The position numbers and the translations under genes were made by a program. From Tachypleus tridentatus (Eukaryota > Arthropoda > Merostomata > Xiphosura > Limulidae): a stretch of DNA of 64,000 nt. Under the pieces are notes generated by a model. It saw only the letters and a list, made by a program, of their open reading frames with translations, made no database searches and had not been told where the DNA came from. The DNA is taken from positions 50,411,094 through 50,475,093 of the forward strand of contig NC_134830.1 of assembly GCF_004210375.1 (NCBI RefSeq), read 5' to 3'. This document shows positions 1-10,300 of the stretch, in pieces (the stretch's first letter is position 1; every line of letters starts with the position of its first letter).

Positions 1-1260
1 TCTTGAAATTTAAAATGAAATATAAAAAAACATAATAAAAAAGAGGAGTGATCTTATAGTGAGTTAATGTAATAGCGGCAAACTAAACGTAATAATTTTG
101 TAACTAATAAAAGTATTACAATGAATTGTTAGGACTAACATGCAAAATACAGTAGTTACTAGGAATTATAAGATAAATAAAACGAATACGAGTAATTACT
201 AGTACTAGTATGGATAATATGGTACCTAACCATAAGCTATGAAGTAAAAAAAAAGTAATACGGTGAGCTGTCAGCACAAGGGTGAGATGTGTCAAATTTC
301 CAAAGGGGGGGATAAAATATTCAAATAAGGAAACATTGGTTGACAAAGTTATATTGAGCCATGTGCTTTCTCAACTGTGAGAAATCAGTCACGGAGTTAG
401 GCGTTGTAAGTTTGTAAACTTACCACTATCCTATCGGGAGATTTATTTATTTATATTGAAACGACTACTAAAAATACATAATAACGAAACACATAGCTTT
501 ATACCACACCACATCTAAAATCTATTCATGCTGCACAGCAAATAACAATAGTTTGAAGACGAGTACTTGCTCTTTCATGCAGTGTAAAAGAAACAGTTAT
601 TATATTTGTGTAGAAATTATTGATTTATTATCCAGGGGATAAATTCATCTCCCGAGAATAATAACTTAATGTGCAGTCTAAGGGATGAAAACAACAGAGC
701 CAAAGAAATCATCTCCACCCCCACGATACAGTCGTTAAAAAAGAATTATAATGTAAACTAGTTAGATTATCTGTCCCCTGGAAGAAAGTTATGTAAATTT
801 ATGATTAAGGAAAGATTATCTTAGGACATGAAAAGTTACTTCCCTTATATGTAATTGTAAAAAAAAAAAATGCAAAACCGAATATATGTATGTATCTCCA
901 TCTGCACCTAATGAATCTTCATATCAGTTCTGGTGCAGGTCCATCCACACCCTGCGGAATAGTTGTATAGACGTAATACTGTCTGTTGTATTACATTTAT
1001 ATAGACTGGTGGTATTAGGAGAGCATATACGTAAAAATCGTGTTGATACAATCATTAATATGAAATGTGATTAATGGTAAGTTAGGGTTACTAGAATGGT
1101 GGATAAGAAACAGAGGCGTATTAGTATGACAGATAAATAAAGTTGTAGGTAAAAGTTATTAGTATGGTGAGTAAGTAAAATTATAGGTATATGATATTAG
1201 TATGATAGATAAGTAAAGTTGTAGATAAAGGATTTATGATTAAAATCGTTTTCATTTCAG
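1..1260. other. Sequence upstream of the first visible receptor exon
   Basis: AT-rich sequence with no exon I can recognise. A start codon, signal peptide and any amino-terminal exons of the receptor that begins at 1,261 should lie here or left of the window. An open frame at 886-1,074 is not recognisable. From about 1,085 to 1,215 a degenerate tandem repeat of roughly 55-60 bp (core 'agataagtaaagttgtag') occurs about three times. Confidence 0.5.
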
Positions 1261-1364
1261 TGGTTTCCATTTGTCAAAGTTACTCGTGATGGACACAATG
1301 AAATCAGTATAAATGGACCAATGAAGTTTGTTCTACAGGACTTAACTCGATCTTTAAATTTTAG
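1261..1364 (+). CDS. IR exon 1 visible (start of ligand-binding lobe S1)
   Basis: The acceptor is 'tttcatttcag' and the donor 'gttagt'. It encodes WFPFVKVTRDG...LTRSLNF, the opening beta-strand and helix of the S1 lobe, and ends with two bases of a split codon. There is no start codon, so at least one upstream exon is needed. Confidence 0.8.
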
Positions 1365-4300
1365 GTTAGTACGTGTGAAATTATGTGTTTTTGTCATTTC
1401 GTATGGACCAAAGATTATCCTATTTCATGTTTATGTACTCTTCTGGTTTATATTCTCAGAGAATTAAACGAAACACAAAAAATATCATGACAGCGTTTTG
1501 TGCTACGAGAAGGCTCTGGTCATATGATCAGTTGAGAAATCGCATTTCTGTTAAACTGTTTTGATTCTTCCGATTTCACTCACTAACTGTATGATATGTT
1601 CTGAATCTCTACAACATTCAGAAAGTTTTACCTTTAACAACACTGTATTAAGATAAAATTAAATATGTCACGTCACAAGTCAATACAATATGAAAACGTG
1701 ACAGAGAAGCGTGAATCACAATTACATAAGTAGTATGAAAATTGACCGATTCTTAGAAAGGTATGATAGTTCTTTTGGATGCCAAGTATTCACACATTCA
1801 AATCATGAAAAGATGTGTTTAGATCACGGAATAAAATAGTCAGCAGAAGTATGTTGTTGAATTATTAAGACACCCACTGTTATTAATTGAAATAGTCAGT
1901 AGAAGTATATTGTTGAATTATTAAGAACACTTGGTGTTATTAATTAAAGTAGTCAGTAGAGGTATGTTGTTGAATTGTTAAGTAGTAACACCCACTTTTA
2001 TTAATTAAAATAGTCAGTAGAAATATTTGTTGAATTAAGAAGTAACACCCACTGTTATCAATTAAAATAGTCAGTGATAGCGTTATCAACAATAATAAAG
2101 GGAATACACCTTTTTTAGTTAGTTGTTATTGAGTTATCGATACACGTGTTGTTGTTGAATACTGTTATGCTTTTCTAACAAAGCTATACACTGATGTCAC
2201 CTGATGACCACCAGTGGGGAGTGCAGCTCTCTAATGGAAAGTGGACAGGGATGATCGGCATGGTACACAGAGGGGTCTGTTCAGTCTTTCACTTTATTAG
2301 ATATATTATTCTGTTTTCTTCTAAATACATATTTTTATAAGGACTAATACAAACAATTGTCAATAGAGGGTAGCATACGTCGACAGGCTACTTTGAATGA
2401 TGTTTTCCGTTAATTAATCTCTTTGGAATTGTTTAACCTTTATTTAACTTTTCATTCGCAGTTTTTAAATGTTAGTTACTTTTTTTTAACCTTTAGAATT
2501 TCCACTGTTTTAAAATTTTTTATTCCGTTACGACAATACAAGTAGAAAACTTAATAACAACTTTATTGTTCTATACAGTAACGGTTAGTAGCTTGACTCT
2601 CGCTTATCTTTGTTTAAGTTTTAATTGTCTGAATCTGTCAAGTTAACAGCTCTGAACCTTATTTTAGTTTTCGTTGTATGTTTTCTCCAAGCCTTCGACT
2701 ACCTGAATCCAATCACTCACATATCAATCTGATTTATGTAGCGCAAAGTTAATAATTTGCTAATTACTTTAATGTGTTCCTCATATTGGTTAAATATTGA
2801 TTGGTTGTAGTGAATATTCACAACTTTAACTTTTAAGTGATTACAGAAACTAAAATAATTTCAAAGAATTGCAGCAATATTGATTTAAAGGACAACAACA
2901 AACATTTACAAAAACAGTCACGTACATGTTTGTTAACTTTTAATAATATTCAAGGTATATTTAAACACATAAGGTGATTTTTTATTTTTTTGAAGGAAGT
3001 GGATTTTGCTTTAGGTCCATTTGCTATTAACTACGAGCGCCACCAAGTGACCGATATGACAAATCCCCTTTACGTTACCCACCTTGCCGTTTTGTCCGGT
3101 GTACCTCGACAGGCACCAAACTTCTTCAGATATTTACTAGTTTGTGATTTAAAGGTTAGCCATTATTTCTTTGATGTTTATACGTACAAACGTTGCTTGT
3201 GATGCCTACTCACACTTACGTCTAAATCTACGAAACTTTATTGTAAAAAGTTAAGACTGTAATGAGATATTCGGTGTAAACTTATTTTGCTATCCTGACT
3301 TATGTTGTTTTAAATGATGTTATTTCAAAAGTATTTACGAGCATTTTAGCCTTCCATATCTGTGGTGAAGTATTATATGGTCGCGTTTAGCGCAACTAAG
3401 TTTGGTTAACTGAATTTCGCGCAAAGCTACACGAGAGTTATCTGCGATAGCTATCCCTAATTTAGCAGTTATCACCACCCACCGCTAACTCTTAGGTTAC
3501 TCTTTACCAACGAATACTAGGATTCACTGTCACATTATAACACTCCTACAGCTAAAAGAGCGAGCGTGACATAGCCAAGATAATAAGTTTTTATATAATG
3601 TGTTTATTTCTTCATTTGTAGTTATGCACAAAGCTACGCAAAGAGGAATCTGTGTTCTGCCCACCACGGGTATCAAAACTCGGTTTCTAGCGTTTAAATC
3701 TACAGCCATACAGCCGTGTAAAATGTCTTCTTTGAAGAGAAAATGGAAATGTATTTGGTATTTCCAACCTGAACGATATCCAAAATTCATAAATATCCAT
3801 CCATAATTTAGAACTGAATTCTAGAGAAGAGGCAACCAGTTAACAGTGCCCGCCGCCTACACAGGTGGACTTAACTGAATTGCGGGATTAACAGTAAGTT
3901 GTAAATGCTTTCCTCTTCGTTTATAATGCGTTCAGGCGGCAATAGCGTAAGGTTGAATCTTCTGATACGCAGCTCAGTAAAATAGTCACTAGGCCACGAC
4001 CGTGCGGGTCTTATTAAAAAGACAGTAGTAACCAAGTTCATGGCCTGAAAAGTGTGATAAGGAAACCAGGAACCTCAGTTCCACACCTGGCACGTTAATC
4101 AGTGGGCCTTCTAAGGTCAAGGTGAGGAGTTAAGGGTCGTTCACTGTTTTATATTTCATACACATATCTAAGGGCTCGCATGGCCAGATAGTTAAGGCGC
4201 TCGACTCGTAATCTGAGGGTTGCGAGTTCGAATTCCCGTTGCACCAAACAGGCTCGCCCTTTCAGCCATGAGGACGATATAATGTGACAGTCAATCTCTA

Positions 4301-7300
4301 TTTGTTGGTAAAAGAGCAGCCCAAGAGTTGGAGGTGGGTGATGATGACAAGCTGCCTTCCTCCAGTCTTATACTGCTACATTAGGGAGATTAGCGGAGAT
4401 ATCCCTCGTGTAGCTTTACGCGAAATTAAAAACAAAGAAACAAACACATATCTAAACTTGTATCTCAAAATAATGTATCTTCGGTCGGTCGTGTAAGTAA
4501 ACTTCTATGTTTATATATACAAATTAAATAATAACATATTTTCATTGAGATTGTGAAATTGAAAAAAACAAGTTTTTTGTTTTTTTTTGGTTGGAACATT
4601 TTACGCTATTTCTTATACGTTTTGTAACATTTTCTGCCTAGGTGTGCTTGGGTGTTTTACTGGCTCTGCTATTCTTGACCATTATCTCGGCATCCTTCGT
4701 CCTTATTCAAGAAGACAGAACTACCAACAATGGCTGGGTGTTTTTATCTTTAACCAACTGCTGGTCATTCTGGAGGATATTGTTATATCAAGGTTCAAAC
4801 AATCTTTCAAAATATTTCTTACTCGACCTTTAAAAATGTTCGATTTATAAACAACCAGGTCCACACAGAACTTCGCGAGCAGCTTTGACATACAATAACG
4901 CATTTAATATACGTCTGTTGTTTTAATATTGAAACAGCGTTCATAAAACAAAACTAACATTCAAAAAGACTATTTTTAGCCGCGGCATAATGGCTCATAG
5001 AACGGCTCCGATTTTTTTCAAGTACAAACTTTTAGCTGATGGCTCCTTCATATTTTGACGGATTTGAGATCTAATTACAGTTTTGGACTCAACAGGTCAA
5101 ACCCTATCGACTGTATTTGACCACGCACAAGATCTCGCAGTTGCATTTCTCTTCAATCCGGCCTAAAAGAAATAAAAGTGCCACGATTATTGAGGATTCT
5201 CTTGTTTTAACAAGTTCTGTACGTCAATAGTAGTCATATGTTTCGTTAATGGTGATTTGATACATAGTTAACTATTTCAGAAGATGATGACTAAAATGTG
5301 GTAAAGTAAAGTACTTACCTTTAATTACAGTTTCTATTAACTATTATATCCAGACTCCAGCTATTATTGTTGCCCCATCTGATGACTAACGTTACCTAAT
5401 TAACTATTATATCCAGACTCCAGCTATTATTGTTGCCCCATCTGATGACTAACGTTACCTACTTAACTATTATATCCAGACTCCAGCTATTATTCTTGCC
5501 CCATCTGATGACTAACGTTACCTAATTAACTATTATATCCAGACTCCAGCTATTATTCTTGCCCCATATGATGACTAACGTTACCTAATTAACTATTATA
5601 TCCAGACTCCAGCTATTATTCTTGCCCCATCTGATGACTAACGTTACCTAATTAACTATTATATCCAAACTCCAGCTATTATTCTTGCCCCATCTGATGA
5701 CTAACGTTACCTAATTAACTATTATATTCAGACTCCAGCTATTATTCTTACTCTTTCACTTAATCTTTACAAACATTTCTTTAATATTATCTTATTAATA
5801 CCATAACAACAATGAACAATTCACTCAGATATCCTGAGATTATGTAACTTTGATTTTCCAACTTTATGTACATCTTTCGGTGTATTAGGTATTACCAGGA
5901 AGGAAGAGAAAACCGTTAATAGATTGATATTATCTGCATGGCTTTTTGCTGTATTTATGTTAACAGTGAACTTCAGTGGTCATTTGGAGTCATCACTGAT
6001 GGTCATTGAAGACATTGATGTTATTGACAGCATTGAAGATATTTTACGATTCTCAAACATTCAACCATTAGTGGAAATTGGGAGCATGTCAGAAGCACTG
6101 CTGTCTGTAAGTTGGTGATGTATTAGTCTTCTACTGTCTTGGTTAATAGTTCTTTCGTGTTGTAATAGTAGTAACTACCAGTTACATATCTAAAAACTAA
6201 GCTTCTAATGTAATTGAAGACAAAAAAACTAACATGTAATGTTACATCAAACAGCCATCTTATATCAGAAATTACGAAATTCTTAATTATCTTGTTTTTA
6301 CAAAGTTTTATTAAGCAACAAACTTCAGCCCTTGGCTTATATAGACGAAGAATTATTGGAGAGCGGAAAGGCAAAAGGAATATAGAAGGACATAGATTAT
6401 GAAGTTAAAGTATATTATAGTTATACGTGATTCCTTGACATGACATGTGGATACAATAATATATAGGGTAAATACGGAGAAAAGAGTTTATACTACCCAA
6501 GAGTACAAGTAAAAGACACAACTTACATAGCAAGAGATATTCTGTTAATGAAGTCACAATGATGGGTGGTTTTAATTTCAGGCATAAAGGTTGGGAAATG
6601 TTAATAGTCAAACCGTGAGGGAGAAAGGTTCCTTGAATTAGTCCAAGATGGGTTTATTCACCAATTGGTCAAGGTTGGTTGGTTGATTTAGAGTTTTACG
6701 ACAAAAAGCAGCTAGGCTATCTGTGCCAAACATCCGGTAGAAAGTTAAAAGTAAATTTAGTAAAATTCATAAAAGGAAATTGAGGTAAAACAAAACAAAG
6801 TTTAAAACATAAATAACATAAAATCAATGTTTACATCTAGTCTACAACGTTAAGCGAAAAACTACAACTACAGTAATTCAAGTTGTAAAGGACTTTCTGT
6901 AGCGTAACTATAATTATCATAACTCGCCAGGAAGACGAACAGATAAGTACAAAAACCATCGCCGGTTACCTAACGTTGGCCTTTCCAGTCCTGGTTCCAA
7001 GTTATTTAACGTTATGGCCATTTTCAAAAAGTAAAGTAATAAAAAAGTTTTAAGAGGCGTGTAGCAAGATTTTAATAATAACTCGCCAGGATGACTAACG
7101 GATAGTTCAAACAGTAGCGTTAGTCACCTGAAGTTGGCCTTTCCAGTCCTGGTGTCGAGTTATTTAATGTTACGGCCATTTTCTAATTTAAAACGAACTA
7201 GATGAACTGTGATTTTTAATGAGGAACCACATTAAAAAAGCTGTAATGTATAAATTAGAAACTTAAATGGCAGTAAAAAGATTAATGTCCTTTAAAAAAC

Positions 7301-10300
7301 TGAAAACATTACCAAGGTGGACAGTATCACCATCACCAATAACACTATCTAACATATGGACAAACCTTGGGACAGAACATGTTTAAAATGATGCCGTCGT
7401 TGAGAGTCGTAACGATGACAAGAAAGTAAAATGTGGCTTATTGTGATCTGAGTGTTACACAGACTACACACTGGTGCATCAGTTCCAGAAAAAAAGAAAA
7501 CGATGAGTTAAAAAACTGTAACCAATGCGCAGTCTAGTTAGAACAACTTCCTCTTTCCGATCCTTACGGAAGCAAGACGGCCAAAATCCAATATAGGGTT
7601 TTATTTGGAAAAGCTTGTTTTCGCGTTGCTCACTCCAAGTTCCTATAGAAAAGAACAGGAAAGTGTCGACCCCACACGAACTTGGAATCTCCTGTCCATT
7701 AAAAAGTTTTAATAAAAATGGGAAAATGGCTACGTAATCCACATATATGGTGTTCTCGCGAAATGCCATATCTTCATGTTTTATCATAAGCCTTCTCAAT
7801 GTCAAAGAATATTGATACAAGATGTTGTTTGAGAAAGGCTTCTCTGATTGACATTTCAAGTCGAATCAGGAGGTCCATGGTGGAGCGCTATCGTCAGAAC
7901 CCACACTGGGTGGGCGAGAGGAGGTTGTTTGATTCGAGGAACCAAACAAGACGAGCATTAAAATCCTCTCTAAGGTCTTACAGAGACAGCTCGTCAAAGC
8001 AGTTGGACAGTAGTTTGAAGGAATCTTGAGATTCTTCCCAGGCTTAGAGAAAGATAGGACAATAGCCTGGCACCAGGCATCAGGAAAAACATTATCCTGC
8101 CAGACCTGGTTAAAAACAATCAGAAGAATAGCAAGAGAAGCAGAAGATAGATGGCGCAGTATGTCATAGTGTACACGATCAGGTTCAACCGATGTACTGC
8201 CAAACCGATGAAGGGCCAGTTTGAGTTCCACCAGTGTAAAGGGACAATTATAGTCAGAGAGACAATCAGCTCGAAAGGAAAGAGGTAATAACTCTGCCCG
8301 AGTCTTGATGACTAAGAAGGTGGAAGGAGAAGCAGAGTGTTAGATACCCGGCAAATGCTTTCACCTAAAGTATCGGCGATATTCCAGGTATCAGCTATTT
8401 CCAGACCATAAGAGTGTCAGCGATACTCCAGACATCAGTCACCTCCTGACCAGAGAGTAAGATCGAGAGGGAGACACAATTATATTGCCCACTGACCTTT
8501 CGAATCTTGTCCCTTATAACTTTGGAACTGGTGATAGAAGATATGCCAGTTGTGAACTTAATCCAAGATTCATTCTGGCTTTGACGTCTTACCCACCGAC
8601 CATGTGCACGGGCCTACTGGAAAGCGATGCAGTTCTAGAGTGTGGGATATCTACGGAAAGTATCCCAGGCCCGTTTTTGAGCCTTCCGTGCCGTGTGGNN
8701 NNNNNNNNNNNNNNNNNNNNNNNNNNNNNNNNNNNNNNNNNNNNNNNNNNNNNNNNNNNNNNNNNNNNNNNNNNNNNNNNNNNNNNNNNNNNNNNNNNNN
8801 NNNNNNNNNNNNNNNNNNNNNNNNNNNNNNNNNNNNNNNNNNNNNNNNNNNNNNNNNNNNNNNNNNNNNNNNNNNNNNNNNNNNNNNNNNNNNNNNNNNN
8901 NNNNNNNNNNNNNNNNNNNNNNNNNNNNNNNNNNNNNNNNNNNNNNNNNNNNNNNNNNNNNNNNNNNNNNNNNNNNNNNNNNNNNNNNNNNNNNNNNNNN
9001 NNNNNNNNNNNNNNNNNNNNNNNNNNNNNNNNNNNNNNNNNNNNNNNNNNNNNNNNNNNNNNNNNNNNNNNNNNNNNNNNNNNNNNNNNNNNNNNNNNNN
9101 NNNNNNNNNNNNNNNNNNNNNNNNNNNNNNNNNNNNNNNNNNNNNNNNNNNNNNNNNNNNNNNNNNNNNNNNNNNNNNNNNNNNNNNNNNNNNNNNNNTA
9201 ACAGTTAGTGAGCCTAATGGATTTAATTACTTCTACAAATATATAGACTCACTTGTGATAACAGTGAGACTAAATGATTTAATTACTTCTACTGACTCGA
9301 AGATTGTCACTTGTGATAATAACACTGTGATAACACTTAGTGAGAATAATGATTTACTTCTACAGACGTGAACATCGTCACTTTTGATAACACTGTGTGA
9401 TAACAGTTGGTGAGACTAAATGATCTAATTACTTCTACAGACTTGAAGATTGTCACTTGTGATAACAGTGAGACTAAATGATTTAATTACTTCTACAGAC
9501 TTGAAGAGTGTTATTGGTGATAATAACACTGTGATAACAGTTAGTGAGACAAAATGATCTAATTACTTCTACAAACGTATAGATTGTCACTTGTGAAAAC
9601 AACACTGTGTGATAACAGTTAGTAATACTAAATGATATTCCTTCTACAGACTTGAAGACTGTCACTTGTGATGACAGATAGTGAGACTAAAGGATTTAAT
9701 TACTTCTACAAATATACAGACTGTCACTTCTGATAACAGTTAGTGAGACTAATGGATTTAACTACTTTTACAAATGTATAGGCTGTCACTTGTGATAACA
9801 CTTAGTGAGACTAAAGGATTTAATTACTTCTACAGACTTGAAGTCTGTCACTTGTGATAACAGTTAGTGAGACTAAAGGATTTAATTACTTCTACAGACT
9901 TGAAGAGTGTCACTTGTGATAACACTGTGTGATAACAGTTAATAGGGCTGAAGGATTTAACTACTTCTATAGACTTGAAGACTGTCACTTGTGATAACAG
10001 TTAGTGAGACTAAAGGATTTAATTACTTCTACAGACTTGAAGACTGTCACTTTTGATAAGAATGCTGTGTGATAACAGTTAGTGAGACTAAAGGATTTAA
10101 TTACTTCTACAGTCTTGAAGACTGTCACTTGTGATAATAACACTCTGTGATAACAGTTAGTGAGAGTAAAGGATTTAATTACTTCTAGTCTTGAAACGTG
10201 ATAACAATTAAAGAGACTAAATCATTTAATTACTTCTACAGACTTGAAGACGGTCACTTGTGATAATAACACTGTGTGATAACAGTTAGCGAGAGTAAAA

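Noticed and set aside
4200-4250. tRNA gene suggested by the A- and B-box-like sequence and 'gttcgaattcc'
   Set aside because: It is the head of a SINE with a body and A-rich tail, in many dispersed copies, without a proper cloverleaf or its own terminator.
7799-8029. + strand frame MSKNIDTRCCLRKASL..., considered as a gene
   Set aside because: It is antisense to LINE reverse-transcriptase sequence on the - strand.
8485-9371. Long open frames crossing the gap
   Set aside because: Most of their length is N, so they carry no evidence.
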